A DNA stretch of 64,000 bases from Heterobilharzia americana (Eukaryota > Platyhelminthes > Trematoda > Strigeidida > Schistosomatidae): NCBI GenBank assembly GCA_944470555.2, contig OX104127.1, positions 55,708,140 to 55,772,139 on the forward strand, written 5' to 3'. Both the position numbers and the translations under genes were made by a program. This document shows positions 1 through 13,015 of the stretch, in pieces. Positions within the stretch are counted from its first letter, which is position 1, and every line of letters starts with the position of its first letter. The notes under the pieces were generated by a model. That model saw only the letters and a program-made list of their open reading frames with translations, was not told the DNA's origin and searched no databases.

Positions 1-3000
1 GTACCTTACCTCTTTCTCGAGGCGTAAATTTAGGTTTTACCGGTGGGTACTTGTGAAATCACATGATAGTAGTGGTGAGCTTATGCTGAGGATCACTTTA
101 ACCTTGCACTTCATGTAAGAAATCTTCATGTCCCTGGATGACGCAGTATATTACAGTCTAACTGAAACGGGCACTTACTTATCCCGAAACATTCGCATGG
201 TCACTACGTACCATCAATAACTTGGCTAACATATGTGGTAAGATGCAAACAGCTCAACTTTTTAAGATTCAGAACGTGATGAAGACCAATGTAAGCATTC
301 GAGTAATAGGCAGCAGCGAGTCATGAGTTTTCATTTTAGTTTTGAGACACAGAAAGCCATTGCTGGATACATACAGTGACATAGGTTTGCCGCTGTCCTA
401 GCAGAGACCCTCTTTGACTCACAACTTGGCCGCCAGATGGGGAGTCACATCATGTAATTTCACCAGAAAGGGGGTGATCAAAAGCGGACAAAAAAATGCC
501 TCCACATATGCCCAGATATACTGCTTGAAAGTTGAAGGCGGGTCTTGCTAATGCCTCACTTGGTTCGGAGGAAATTCCAACTTTTAGTTCGCTTATTCCC
601 ACCAGATTGTTCAGTGATGCTGCGTGTTGCTCCCTAATGTATTATTTTTAACTCATCATCACGAATGAATTATTCCTGTAACTCGAATTCCAGATCCCTT
701 TCATATACAATGATCTTAAATTTTGGGGAGGCAGAAATGTGCCTCACTCCCAACAGGTTCAGGACACGCTAGCTGTCGAGGGCCTTTTCTGAAAAGCTTT
801 TAATCGTTGACTTGTTACATAGATTCATGGGCTACAAAAGCTGCTTGTCCAAGTCATTTGGCTCTCATAAGGAGGGTTTTCATCTCTCCATAGACAGTGA
901 GTAGTTTAATTACTAAAATAAATTATTTTTGAAGACAAAAGATATTTTTTCCACCTGAAGGGTGTCTTTTGACAAAGCAACTGTAAAGTTCAATGAAGAA
1001 AAGATAGCTATTTCTAGAATTGGGAGTTCGTCCTTTTTTGTTTGTTTGCATCGATAGTTGAAGTTCAGCCTTGAAATAAATTGTTTTCCTATGAAATATT
1101 CCGCAATGATCTTATTATCGTGTCATCTTCACAATGGCCTCTGAAGCGTCCCAAGGACGTTACTTCGAGTAATTTCAGTTACGATTTCTTAATATTTGTA
1201 AAGTGTTTTGAAAAAGGTCACTCCAGATGGCAAGGTAAACTCAAAATGAACTAAATACTAAAAGCTTAGTTGTCACTATTTCTGGATCGAAGAACATTTA
1301 TCGACCATTTCGACCATGTGGATCCCATTGGTAAGATTTTTTCATTTATGTTAAATGAGCGAGAAGGAAACTAACTGCTTAATGGTTTGTCATACATTCA
1401 AAACAGTCTTATGAAAATCCAGTGAGTATATTTAACTTATTCTAAAAACTACTATGATCACGACCTGAAGGACAGCGATTTAAATTAACTGGTTGCGCGA
1501 GTATCAGAGCCACATAATCATATTAAGAGAAACTTGAGTCACAAAGTGAAGTGATGACATTTGATGTTTGTTTTTTATGAAAACATCAAAAATCCAAATC
1601 CAAATCTTGAAATGTTATTACCTAAGAAAGTCACTTTGAATTTTTTGGATGGCTTTTGCAGAACAACTTGCTAGCTCAGTATGTGATCGTATAACTGTTG
1701 ATTACCCTATTGTATTATGCTTATTTTACTACTCAATTTTCACCATTCTTAAAATAATACACCTACTACACTTGCAGGATATTTATCCGACATACGCATT
1801 AAACTCGATTGCGATTAAAGCTCACGTTCTTCAAAAATGTTTTATCGCCAAGAGGCCTACAAACCAAGTGTCACGCGACGTCATTTCCCTAAGATAGGAA
1901 GATACCTTTTATTTGATTTTTATGGTGTCTTATGTAACTTACTCACTTTTGCCTTAAAGCTACAACAGAAGTCTTAAGCAGTAAAGAACTATGGGCATTC
2001 GTTACCTTAACGTTCATGCAATCGCCTAAAGTAGGACGTGATTTCTGCCATGCTATCAAAAAGCATCTATGAAGAAACTAAAACTAACCATTCTTTCATC
2101 TATCGAAGTGATATTTTCAATAACTGGAATAAGTAGGCTTTAAATTCACATTTTCGGAAATCAAATTTGAAGTTTCAACTGAGATTTTTCTCATCTGCAA
2201 ACTAAATTATTCGTCCTACTCGTTTGAACACCGTATATAATTACATATTTCTCTCAAGAAATATGAAGAATCATAGTAGCTGGGGATAATGAATTCCTAT
2301 TGATTGCATATCCGTCTGACTTAAAAATAAATTTAGCGCTGTTTCTCGGAGGTGTTAGGTTTTTATGGGTTTTGACCTATATTAAAAGTGAAGAGATCTG
2401 TCGTGGGATGACAGATATGATTTTGATTGCAAACCATGTCTATAGTAATTCATATGGAGAAGGTCATTTATACCTCCCTCTTGGGTTTCCTATAAGACTA
2501 CAATTTAGTCAAGACAACGCATGATTTCTACAACGAATAAGTGAAAAGTTTCCTATTGACGCCAGGTATAGATACAAGAAATAAGATCACTTCAAATTTG
2601 TATTTCGATTGAAATAAATGGTCCTTCGATAAATTGAGAAAATTAATTTCAAAAATAGTAAATGTATACATTTGAATGTTTTGATTCCTAACTTTGTAAT
2701 TAACTGCGTGTGACTCAGAACATCATGGATTCTGACTGAGGATGCGAAACCACTTACCTTACTTAGTAACTACAAAGGCTTGTTTATAAGTGTCTTTTAA
2801 CCCGGCATTCTGAATAACTGATGCACTGAATTTTCAACTTATTTATTGTCCATTTCAACGGAATTAATCTAACCCTGAAATTTTTATGACACCTGAATTT
2901 TGTCATAAAGGATGTTACTTTTGACATATTTAGACGCTTCAGTGTTGTATAGAATGCTCAAACTTATATGTAAGAGGCCAGTTATACAAGTCATAAATTC

Positions 3001-4120
3001 ATTTAGTATACCAGAATATTTATCTCTATTTTAATACTATCAAGAGGGAAAAGAAGTTGACTACTTTTCAAAAGTTATAAAGTCAGGCAAGAGACTAACT
3101 TGAAGTTGAATAAATCAGAAGCCTGTTGATCCGAGTATTTTTTTATTCTGATTAGCAATTCCTTCATACAAGAATAAGCACACTATTATAGGCTTAAAAA
3201 ACGTCTGAAATAAATTAGAAATTGGAGTAGTTGTAATCAAAGTGACAGTTAATTATTTCATCACACGCATGAAATGTACGGTTGATTGCTGCCTTAATCA
3301 AGAAATATTTACGCTTTCATTATATAATTTATAGTTGATTAATCCTTAGTATGAAAACTTTTCAAAGACAACTTCGACTATTTAAAATTTACAAGTAGTG
3401 TTTGGTGTTACAACTATTGTAATTGAAATGATAGTCTTAAGTTGTTTTCTCTTCAACTTGCATATTTTCCAAATGAAAATAGAATAAAACTTTGGTGACT
3501 TTCAGACTTCTAACACTATAGAAATACACAACTAACGCATTTATCCTATAATTTTCTGAAAATTCCAACAAAATGACTTACAAATACTAGAATATTTTGA
3601 TTTGGCAAAAAATCACTGTAAAAAGAATGTAAACTTGAGGTCTGACCTTAATTATAATGAAATGTTTATCCAAAGACACCCGATTACAAGCCTGACGTTT
3701 GTCTTATGACCCAGATAATACAAAGTTCACCATTATTTTAAATTCACATCATCCAGTAAGTTGATTTCCCTATTACTGGTCATAAAGTCACACATTTCTG
3801 TTTTAGTCCAACTTTATTGATACACAACCATTTAACAGCAAGCCAGAATTTTTAACATTTCTTTGTTTATTCCAAATGAATAAATCTGCAACAAATATGG
3901 TTAAATATTGTTTCCATTCCTTTGTATTCTGAAGATGTGAATCAGAAGTCCCTACATCCCTGTAACTAGTTTGTTAAATTAACAATATCCTCTATGCACA
4001 AAGGCTGATTATTTGGAGGAGATTTATATGATATATAGACATATCAAGGCGAAGCGTTAGTTGTTTGAGTGTGAAATACCTACTTCTCTGCTTTGGACTA
4101 CTACTGTCATTACTTTTATT
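1..4120. other. AT-rich stretch with no recognised gene
   Basis: No coding region, RNA gene or repeat family seen elsewhere in the window was recognised here. The first 900 bases are of higher complexity and somewhat less AT-rich than the rest and could be a worn unidentified element, but no frame gives a protein I recognise. Open frames at 1649-1897 and 2300-2524 are short, lack recognisable motifs and are best explained by chance. Confidence 0.5.
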
Positions 4121-4124
4121 CATT

Positions 4125-4445
4125 AATGGCACTCTTTGAAGAGGATTACCCGAAGTTCTGATGAAAAGTCTTAACCAGTATGATTAAGCAACTCGTGTGT
4201 GATGGTTGCATTGTATGATGGTTGTGCTGTATTATGAATTAAAAATATTAGGAAAATGTGGTTGACTTAGTAGCAGCTTATCCACTGAGAGATATGGAGG
4301 TCTTGTGTTTAATCCCTGGCGGTGTCATGTTTACATGCTTCAGTGGAGACTCAAACAAGGATCAAAAGTCTATCTAGTGCACCAAGGTTTTCAGTAGTTA
4401 TCTAACCGATGCCAGTTATTGATGACTGCTACCTAGAAATTATTA
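4125..4445 (+). repeat. Worn tRNA-headed short repeat
   Basis: Bases 4131-4190 resemble the 5' part of the F2 repeat (the segment reading 'cccgaagttc..atgaaaagtc', also near 5845 and 54700). Bases 4258-4330 resemble a tRNA-like head: an A-box-like 'gacttagtagcagc' and a B-box-like 'gtgtttaatccctgg'. The downstream part is too worn to assign, and a ribozyme core is not visible. It could be two separate fragments. Confidence 0.35.
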
Positions 4446-5830
4446 ATCTTTATAAAACCCCCCCAAAAAAATGTTGTCTTTGGTGTTTCAAACTTTGACA
4501 ATCCAATCAAAGAAACTTAAGATTTTGGAATCAGGCAATTGTAGTCTAATTTAACGGCTACGAATGAAGATTCAGCACTAAATTTATACTTAAAATGATT
4601 TCTAGATTCATACGTTTACAGACAGTCAAATTATGTGTTATATATTGTTGTAAATGTTTAGAACAATCAAATTCACTACTTGAGCAACAAGTTCAAACAA
4701 TTCTAGACGTCTCCATTCCACATGACCATTCACTGTGATGTTTTTCTAACTTATTAAAAGGTATTCGTAAATAATAACTGAGCTTAACAGATCTCTGCGC
4801 AGTTATTTGCATCTACTTCTCTTACAGCGAGCTGACCTCTGGTACTACAACTCAAGATCATGTCATTTGACTACTGACTGAACAAAATGAACAATTTTAA
4901 AGATGTAAACTTGTTTAAGACGTCCTATACTGACTTCCTTTGAATATACAAAGCTTTGACAATCTTTCTTTTCAGTTATGTGAATGATTTATGCAATTAG
5001 AAATATTTCTAAAGGATATTATAATATAAAGTAAAGCACATTATTAAATACTTTAGTTTAGTAACAGATAAGATAAAGGTGATATACTGCGTTGACCTGA
5101 AGGTTTGTATACACTACAACAGGCTACGGAGAAAATTTAACGTGTCACTATTTTAGAACTTCTACAGATTTGAAAAACGATTCTTCAGATTGTCAACATT
5201 TTCAGCTCACTTTCCCTTTCACAACGAAACGAACGACAAGGAATTAAATGCGTACAATTCTTGTCATTATGATGCATGTAGATCGCTTACAAGCTGTTGT
5301 CAACTAAGGAATTTCGTCTTTCTAAGTTGAACTCAATGATTTCAGAGTTAAAATCATTGGTTTCTGGGTTGCTAGGTTCACATTTTGCAAACTAATCTGC
5401 GAGATATAGCTAACGAGCATCATTTATATTGATTTCAGTCGGTAGGTCTATTGAACCACGTTAATCTCAGATAGTTTCACCAGTAATCCGTTTACCCTTC
5501 TTGTTTTCTTGTTCAGCTTTATTTGGATTGAACCAAGGTGTTACTAGTCAGTCATTGTGGAGTCAGTGAATGAGCAGTTGTATATTGCTCATTTACATAA
5601 AAGCTTGACAACACTCATGCTGTTTAAATTTAAGCTAGGACCAAGTCAACAAATAGGTGTTACACACCAGTTTGTAAGGCGCCAGGATTGTAGTCCATAA
5701 GCTGCTACTTCAGATCCTAACACGACCCAGATCTTCATTTCACCCTAAATCGTTGTCATTATTACAAACATCGGTTTGCCAAGCCATGGACTAGCCTCAT
5801 CTCTAGATTTAATCGCTATCTAGCGATCAT
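4446..5830. other. AT-rich stretch with no recognised gene
   Basis: Nothing recognisable in any frame on either strand. A short inverted pair near 5330-5380 ('aatgatttcagagttaaaatcatt') is the only local structure noticed. Confidence 0.5.
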
Positions 5831-5837
5831 TAGTGGT

Positions 5838-6139
5838 ATGCTTTGAGATAAGATTCCCGAGATTTTGATGAGAAGTCGTAATCGGCTGGGTAAACCAATC
5901 TGGCAATGCTTTGTTGTAAAATGACAGAAGTAGGGACCTGTTTACTACTGGATACCAACCTAGTAGCCAAATGAAAATGTACCTGCTGCGAGGCTTTAAG
6001 ATCATGGGTTCCTTCTCTAACGTAGTAATAGCTGGGTTCAGCTGAGAAGTCCCATACAAAGACGAAAAACCTGCCCATTTCCCCTAGTTTTCCAAGTGAT
6101 ATCAGTCTGTGATGAATACCACATTGAAACGATACATTC
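5838..6139 (+). repeat. F2 tRNA-headed repeat with worn hammerhead core
   Basis: A sense-strand copy of the approximately 404-bp F2 repeat. Its 5' part (5840-5870) matches the F2 segment around 'cccgagattttgatgagaagtc'. A degenerate tRNA-like head follows, then a hammerhead remnant at 6034-6080 ('CTGAGAAGTCC', then 'GACGAAAAACC'), and the F2 3' signature 'tgatatcagtctgtgatgaatacc' at 6099-6122. The ribozyme reads CUGAGAA instead of CUGANGA, so the conserved G8 is A and cleavage is unlikely. Open frames antisense to this region are chance frames. Confidence 0.6.
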
Positions 6140-6619
6140 ATCACAAACCTCTATCCTGAATTTTAGAATTATTCATAAAAACCATCTACAGCTTATATAC
6201 ATATATATATATCTCAATAATTTGATAGACTGAAACATAAAAGTATAATGAAAATTCAGAGAAACTTTCTTCAGAATCCATTTGTCCCTATATTTTACTT
6301 CATTTTTAAGTGTAAACCCTTTTTCTCACGATAAAAGAGTTCATTAATAAATCATTTTACAGTCTTTTATTTATTGGTTCCTTTGAAAGAAAAGGTACTT
6401 GAATTCAGATTATTAGTCAAAAGTAGCATTTACATTCAGATATGAGTAGTTGAATGTTAAATAAACAGATTTCAGTTTGAAGAATGACACTTCTTAGCTG
6501 TTTAAACTTTGAGTAGGTTTCAAATTAGTGATCCATATAAGTGTAACTTATCTGCTTAGATCATTTTGTTGCAGGTTCACTCAAATCGGATAAACATCCA
6601 AATGTGGTTGATTTCAGTG

Positions 6620-6835
6620 ACGGAGATGTATTCACTCATTGATATCTTCTATACCCTGAATGTTTTCACAAACCTTTTTCTTTCATTCAACTTTGTCGAC
6701 TCTGATGTCAATACTTTTCTATCCACTATCCACTCTCTATTCTTACTATTGTGAAGTGTGTCATCTTGAATCGATATATCTGTTTGCGATGTTCTACGTT
6801 GATTTTATCTTTCTGTTTGTCAGGGTTACTGATTT
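6620..6835 (+). repeat. 3' untranslated-like repeat of a non-LTR retrotransposon
   Basis: This segment is similar to 57105-57275: shared landmarks in order are 'ttttctatccact', 'tgtgaagtgtg' and 'tacgttg.ttttatctttctgtttg'. At 57 kb the same segment follows directly after a decayed non-LTR retrotransposon C terminus, so I infer that it is the 3' untranslated part of that family. Open frames here are not genes. Confidence 0.45.
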
Positions 6836-7612
6836 CGCAGTAGTATTCATCATGGACTGATGTCATTCGGAGAGACATTGAAAATGCGAGGATACTAAAC
6901 GATTGTTTTACCCTAGCATTTGGCTTCTCATCAGTGAGCACACGTGGGATTACCTGGAGTCGAATCCAGAACTTTCAAGTGTCATGTCGAGCACTCTATC
7001 CAGTGCTTCGAAATTTCTAATGGTTTTCCAAATCGAAATCACACCGTGATAAATATTAACGTGAAACAAAGCTTTTTATTCGTGGCAGGCCATTTTTATT
7101 GAATAACCGTCAAAAAAGATTCTTTTTTGTCTTTTTAAGTTAATTCTACGATATTCATAAGTTACTGGAACTCAGGTAGGATGGATTATAGAAAGTTACT
7201 TAGACTGAGGTGATTTCGCATTTACGCCTTTTGCTGTATATTATACTGCCTGATAGGTAACTAATTTAGCTGTCTAGATATTTTAAAAGAAATATAAGTG
7301 TGTATAAGTCTATTCTGGGGTTAATTTCTTCTACTTTATATGACAGATACTACTTAAAACTAAATTTTATAGTCAAATAAAAAAACCACTTAATAAGTTA
7401 TAATGTGTTAATGGGTGTTTTCAACTGATTTACGACCCATTTATGAATCATAAATACTCAATAAATATTTCCTGATAAACTTCAGTTTTTGGGAGTAATG
7501 TTAACACTTTCCGCTTGTTTATTCTTCATTTTCCATTAAGTATTTTTTTATTTGTAGTCGAAACTTACTAACAAAATTGTAACTAAAATGGTTATATATG
7601 ATAACATCTTCT

Positions 7613-7614
<2 letters not shown>
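6836..7614. other. AT-rich stretch with no recognised gene
   Basis: No recognised coding or repeat signal. A piece near 6930-7000 ('gtgggattacctggagtcgaatccagaac') looks faintly tRNA-B-box-like but is too short to call. Confidence 0.45.

Positions 7615-7678
<64 letters not shown>
7615..7678. repeat. (AT)32 dinucleotide microsatellite
   Basis: An uninterrupted AT run of 64 bases, expected to be length-polymorphic and able to form cruciforms. Confidence 0.97.
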
Positions 7679-7681
<3 letters not shown>

Positions 7682-7689
7682 CTAATGTG

Positions 7690-8010
7690 GTATTGGTTGG
7701 TATACCTTATGAACTGATATCAGTTAAAGAAACATTGGAGACCTGAAACCAATGGACAGGTATTTCGTTCCAGCATGGGATACCTCAGTAGGGCGCACCT
7801 ATGACCTTGATAGGCATCGAAATCAGGACCTTCAGGCTCCGAAGCTATCATTATACCATTGACCCACTTGGTGAAAATCTAATGGTCCGTATTACTTTCT
7901 TCGATCAGTTCACGACATATTGCAACCTCCATCCAATGCTGTTATTAAGTAATTGTTCTCATAACAAACTTGGTTGATCAATCTATGACGATTGCCAACC
8001 TCGAATCAAT
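7690..8010 (-). repeat. F2 tRNA-headed repeat, reverse copy
   Basis: On the reverse strand, from the right: F2 5' unit ending near 8010, a tRNA-like head at about 7815-7880, then a ribozyme remnant at about 7755-7800 reading 'CTGAGGTATCCC' and 'GGAACGAAATACCTGTCCA'. The terminal 'tgatatcagttcataagg' lies at 7702-7730. The core has A9 changed to U and weakened helix II, so it is probably inactive. It sits directly against the (AT) microsatellite. Confidence 0.6.
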
Positions 8011-8464
8011 AATTGACTTATTCCTTGTTCACTGTCGTTGTATATACTAAATGTAAAAAGTTAAGATTTCAAAATTTGGGTGTATTTTGTACTGAACAGG
8101 AGGATTTATTTGAAAAGTAAATTGGCTAAAGGGGAAAACTAATCTCTTTTTGGGTATACCGCTGATGAGCTCAACTTCAGCCAAGAGAAATAGTTATCCT
8201 TTGTTTAGAACACTGTGTTCTGTCTTGGGAGATCTATAGATCAGTATGAGCAGTTTGTTACTACTCAAGTTGTTCAGTAGCCGATTTCATTAATTTTTTT
8301 CAGCGATAATATATTACAGTCAACATTTCACTTGTTCTTCCAGCTAATTGGCATATGGAGGCTTTTAAACATAAGCTGTTCAGATTTTTCAGAGTAATCA
8401 GTATACCAGGGCATGCGAGGATTTCTATGATATAAAAATACTTTATTGACAGAAATGATTGACT

Positions 8465-8757
8465 ATAAGGTGTGTCATGAATATATTGATCTTGGTGCCT
8501 AGCATAGGAATCAATGACCCGCGTTTCATCCAACTTGGGGCTCGTCAGCTGAATGTACCTGCATTCCAGTGAGTGATGTTGTTCCCCCTGAGGCTCGAAC
8601 GCAGTGCCCTTCATTTCAAACGCCTGTGCGCTATTCATCAAGCTACTGGGGTACGATAGCCAACTCTTGTCCAACGAGTGTCAGTTGTTGTAGTGATATT
8701 ATTAATTTCCCTTTTGCTATACGTGACCGAACTTCTCGACTGTTGTTAGTATAAGAG
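8465..8757 (-). repeat. Sm-alpha-like ribozyme SINE, reverse copy
   Basis: Reverse-strand copy with a tRNA-like B box ('gttcgagcc' on the reverse strand, about 8588-8596) and a hammerhead remnant at 8519-8566. The ribozyme keeps CTGACGA and GAAACGCGGGTC, but helix II (GCCC against GGAT) is weakened. It lies head to head with the forward copy at 8761-9010, the arrangement seen repeatedly in this window. Confidence 0.65.
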
Positions 8758-8760
8758 GCG

Positions 8761-9010
8761 GTTATCGTGCTACAGTGGCCTAGTGGATAGAGCTCTGGCG
8801 TTTGAAGCGAAGGGTACTGGATTAGAGTCTCGATGGGAACAAATTCACCCACTGGGATGCAGGTACATCCAGCTGACGAATCCTAAATAGTACTGATGGT
8901 CACCAAGATCAGTGTAACATTATGAATATTCGGCAGTATCGAGGCATCTGCAAAGGAGCTCATCTACTGATAGAGGTCGCGCAATTTGGCCCCGTATAGC
9001 AATGTACTGT
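8761..9010 (+). repeat. Sm-alpha-like ribozyme SINE, forward copy
   Basis: The tRNA-like A box 'tggcctagtggatag' is clear at 8780-8794, the B box is worn ('ggattagagtctc'), and the ribozyme left half 'ccagCTGACGAatcc' follows at about 8868. The right half of the ribozyme (GGACGAAAC and cleavage site) is replaced by unrelated sequence. The 3' body with 'gtatcgaggcatctgca.aggagc' is present at 8937-8962. Confidence 0.7.
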
Positions 9011-9254
9011 GAATATTTTAATTCAGTAGAAGTTTTTATTCATGCATAGCTTAGGGATAGTATATGAGGTAAGTGGGGTCAAACAGTATCGGTATTATTC
9101 AATACCAGATTCCTCTCTTAAAATCAGCTTGATCTGAATCAATGTCAGGAGATCTGGTTGAATAGTCAGTTTGATTATGATGACTGAACAACTGCACATC
9201 ACGGATTCACTTGAAAGTCTAGTAAAATCCTGGGCTATTGAATTGAAATCAGGA

Positions 9255-9375
9255 CCTGGTACACAGCTTCGTCTCGTAGCTTAGTTTGAAGAATATTGCT
9301 GATTTAAATTATGCTGTGACCTAGGTTTTCAGTACATCTTCAATCACCATCCAGAGTCAATATGTATATTCACCT
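9255..9375 (+). repeat. Possible SINE3 tRNA-headed remnant
   Basis: An A-box-like 'cgtagcttagtttg' and the downstream motif 'catcttcaatcaccatcc' match the body of the SINE3 copies at 51062-51182 and 34243-34340. The B box is not recognisable. Confidence 0.35.
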
Positions 9376-11030
9376 AGATTACAGTGGATGTACATACACA
9401 CTTTTCGGCGAACATGGAATGACCTCTCCTAATTAATAAGACAAAAACAAGCTTACAAACCAGTTGAACATTTTAGTGTAGTCTGTCATAATGTAGGCAT
9501 ATTTTGCACCCGTATTTTAGTTATTTTTACATCTGGTATCTGAAAGGATAAGCGAAAGCCACATCAAAAATTCCACATAGAACGGACGATTAAACTATCC
9601 AGCTCAGAGGACGCAACACAAATAAGACCATTCACCTGGGCTACATATATTTCCTTCCATTTCTTAATATAACTTCATTTCACTGTTATCAATATATGAT
9701 TTCATACTGATATATAATTGGACTGAAAATAGTGTATCTTTCAGTCATTCAACTGAAATAAAAGTCGTTTTTGCTTTTAGATGCAAAATATATTCAAATA
9801 ACTGTCATCCTTGTAAATGAATTTTGTAACAATCATGATAACAAGGTAAAGAGTACCTTTTTATTTGAAGGAGAATAACTGAATGGTTCAAGAACTTTAA
9901 GAGAATTCTATTTGTACTTCGAAACTACACAGTTTCAGAGTACTAATACCTTTAAGCTATTCTATTTATTTCACGTCAAAAATTAGTGTGAGGCTTTCTG
10001 ATCTCACTAAATGTTTTAAAAGTTAGCGTACATTTCGGCACCAGCGATTTATTCAAATCTATATCGTCTGTTTTCATTTATGGAGTAGACAATAATTTGG
10101 TAATTATTATTTCTTTTCGATAAATCACTTGACTTTATAACTAGTTCTATTCATGTTTTATATATACTCTGCAACTATTTTAAAATTTAGGCTTCAAATG
10201 CCTAGGAAGTTCTCCATAAGCGATAGATACCAGACATTATGTTCAATGACTGAGTTATCTCAATAGAATGTATATTTTATTTTTTCTGTAAGCTATTCTG
10301 GTATGGGTATGCATATATGAAATGTGATTACTAACCGAATTATTTAAGTGAAGCATAGAATGTATGTAATTTAGTTTACCTAACTGAACATGGATCCAAT
10401 GAACATTTTGAACTTTTAGCCTAATGACGTAGAATCTAGTCCATTAACCAATAAGCATAAAGTGGATTAGGATGTGATAAATGCCTACACTAGCTACTTA
10501 GTATAAATCCATCTTCTACTAAATGTTATCAAAAGCTCACAATCAGACAGTAAACAATTTACAGTCTTTATATTTCATTACTTATCAAGTCTGCTTTTTA
10601 AGCCTCATTTCGTAGGTCTTACTATACACTGCTTTTTCATTTCCACCTCTTGACATCTTGTTCTATTTCTGTTATATACAGAAAACTGATCTTCATTTCT
10701 GAAGTCACTTAAAGTGTGAAAATGGTTTGATGAATAGTAAGACATAAGGTATGAATTACTAGTCAAAAATACGAGGTATTAGGCAGCAGTTTAGTCTTAG
10801 TATAGAACCCGACAGTAGTACACATTTTTGACCCCTCCAGGAAAATGTGAGCAATTGGATTTCAACCCAGTGGTTCAGGGGTGACATGCTTTCCACGAAC
10901 ACAAAAGTAACTGCTAAGATTCATATGACACATAGTGAAAAGTTTGGTACTTTAGCGATAGGTTAAAAACACACTGTGGACTATTAAAACTAATATATAA
11001 TAATGCTTGGTTAACTCATGTTCATATTGG
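9376..11030. other. AT-rich stretch with no recognised gene
   Basis: No coding, RNA or repeat signal recognised. Between 10835 and 10920 there is a faint F2-like phrase ('caggaaaatgtgagcaattgg') that I could not confirm. Confidence 0.5.
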
Positions 11031-11032
11031 TT

Positions 11033-11265
11033 GATACTTGTAGTTTCTCGTTGATATGCAGGGTGGAAATACTCCACCTGTGTGGACAGATGGGCTCCTG
11101 AGAGAATGCTTCGATACTGCTAGATATTTATGGTGTCGTGGTTATATTGATGATCAGCGGAGGAATCTAGGACACGCTTTTTAGCTTTATTTAGGTCTAG
11201 TCAGCTGGATGTACCTGTCCCCGAGTGAGTGATGTTACTTCCACTGATATTCAACTTTGTATAGC
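11033..11265 (-). repeat. Sm-alpha-like SINE, reverse copy
   Basis: From the left this reads as the reverse complement of the Sm-alpha 3' body ('atacttgtagtttc', then 'gacagatgggctcctgag', then 'gcttcgatactg'), followed by a worn ribozyme at about 11170-11205 and 'cagctggatgtacctg'. It abuts a forward copy at 11268, forming another fold-back pair. Confidence 0.6.
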
Positions 11266-11267
11266 AA

Positions 11268-11460
11268 CAGGAAATTACAAGTATACAAAAACGACTGATG
11301 CCTATTGCAAAAGAGATGATTCACGTTCCCCAGTAGCTTAGCGTTTTTAGCTATGGAAATGGCGTTCCAGTCTCAATAGGAAAAACATCACTCAGTTGGA
11401 TGCAGGTATATCCAGCTGACGAGATGCATGTCATGGTTTTCACCAAGATGGATACAGCGT
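11268..11460 (+). repeat. Sm-alpha-like SINE, forward fragment
   Basis: Contains the 3' body phrase 'caggaaattacaagtat' at the left, a worn tRNA-like head around 11325-11385 and 'caggtatatccagCTGACGAga' at about 11404. The rest of the ribozyme is missing. The open frame at 11400-11636 starts inside this repeat and is not a gene. Confidence 0.55.
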
Positions 11461-11683
11461 CATGTTTGTATCGAGGAAGATTAATAAAAATACATGCTCA
11501 TCCTCTCATTTACTTAATTTCCGAAACACTATGTCTTCCTTTGAGCATAACTGTTTTGTATTACCTACTTTTTTCTTTTTTAAGTAGTAAAGTAAAGCAT
11601 CGTATCTTGTACTATTTAAAAACATTACTTGTGTGAATGTATCATGAGTAGAACGCTGAATAAGATTATCATTTTGTGAATAC

Positions 11684-12745
11684 ATGCTACATGCCAAATG
11701 ACTGTACAAAGCTCAGTGATGCCTTTAAAGGGAAGACAAGAGTAAGACAAGGCTGTCTACTATCACCCATGATCGTTCTGATTGCGGTCGACTGGACGGG
11801 ATCATGCAACAAACTGTGTGAAGCGAAAATAGAGGTATACGCTAGATAGATGAAAAGACCCCCTATAAAATTTGGATTTCGCCGATGATGACTTATGTCT
11901 ATTATCGCACAAACTCGAAGATCTACAGGCGAAAAGTAGTAAGTTGTCAGAAGAGGCAGCGAAGACGGGAATTCCTTCAGGTGGATGTAAAGAAGACGGA
12001 GGTGATGAAGATGGCGAACCAACAACAGCATCAACAACAAGCACCGATCACCATCAACGGGAGAAGTCTAAAGGAACTGTTCTCGTTCACCTACCTATCT
12101 AGTTAGCATCGTTTTGACTACAGGCGGCACAGATGAGGATGTCAAAATCGGGATCGGAAAAGCAAGACAGGCTTTCATTAACCAGAAATCAGTGTGGAGA
12201 TCTGTTGCACTCAGCTCGGCATAAAGAATAAGATCCGGATTTTAAACACCAATTCAGTCAAGTCAGTGGTTCTGTGTGGTGGTTGAGAAAGTTGGCGCGT
12301 CACGCAAAACACTTCCAACAACCTGCAGATATACATCAACAGCTGCCGCCTACGCTCGCTCGATACTGAGACTGAAGATCAGATGGCCAGGAAGAATAAA
12401 CAACAAGGAACTCCGGCTGGCTGACAACGAACAAACCAAGCACCTATCACCCAACAAATAAGCAGGAGAAAGTGGAGATGGATTGGATTGGACATACACT
12501 GAGACCACTATTCGTGGACATCATGGGCCTGACCAGAAACTCGAGTGGAATCCAAATGGGAAACGACAAATCGGGGATCCTAGCTGAGGGTGACATGGAG
12601 GAGATCATGTGAGGAAGAAGTGAAAGCTTGTGGGCAATTGTGGAGCCAGGTTGAAAAGACTGCAGAGAGAAGAGTGCAGTGGAGACGTGCTACTGAATCC
12701 CTATGTTCCAATAGGAACCTAAAGGACAAATAATAATAATAATAA
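11684..12745 (+). mobile_element. RTE-class non-LTR retrotransposon, 5'-truncated
   Basis: The 3' third of an RTE-type reverse transcriptase element. Translation across several shifted frames gives 'VRQGCLLSPMI' (about 11735), the catalytic motif as FADDD (about 11880), then 'LKELFSF', the C-terminal 'WIG' segment near 12480 and the conserved end 'SNRNLKDK' before a (TAA)n tail at 12729-12743. Frameshifts and stops make it a dead copy. The first recognisable base is near 11684. An 8-bp repeat 'acatgcta' lies at 11682-11689 and 12747-12754, but the element itself has a similar string there, so I do not count it as a target-site duplication. The many overlapping short open frames are pieces of this element or its antisense. 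Confidence 0.88.
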
Positions 12746-12854
12746 CACATGCTAGACTTTCAGAGATGCTTATGCTGAATAATGGAATACCATCTGAACG
12801 CAATGATTACCTGCATTTTAAATATTGTATGCAACTATTCTATTCAAACAGTCA

Positions 12855-13015
12855 GTAGCTGGATCTCCTAGCTCAGTTGATAGGTTTCCAGATCAGTAAC
12901 ATGGAGGTCGCTGGTTTCAATCCTGTAGCTGGCTAAGATTTTCTGTTCATCTTCAATCATCACAAATAATACAAGTCTACCAAACCTCAGCTATATTGAC
13001 CAGTCAAACCAATTA
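12855..13015 (+). repeat. SINE3 tRNA-headed repeat
   Basis: A-box-like 'ctagctcagttgatagg' at 12879-12895 and B-box-like 'ctggtttcaatcc' at about 12912-12924, followed by the SINE3 body 'cttcaatcatcac' near 12951. No hammerhead core was seen in this family. Confidence 0.6.

Noticed and set aside
1..900. LTR retrotransposon (Gypsy or BEL type) at the left edge
   Set aside because: The sequence is more complex than its surroundings, but no protease, reverse transcriptase or integrase motif and no long terminal repeat was found in any frame.
11682..12754. 8-bp target-site duplication 'acatgcta' around the RTE copy
   Set aside because: The RTE family itself has nearly the same string at this position, so the left copy may be element sequence.
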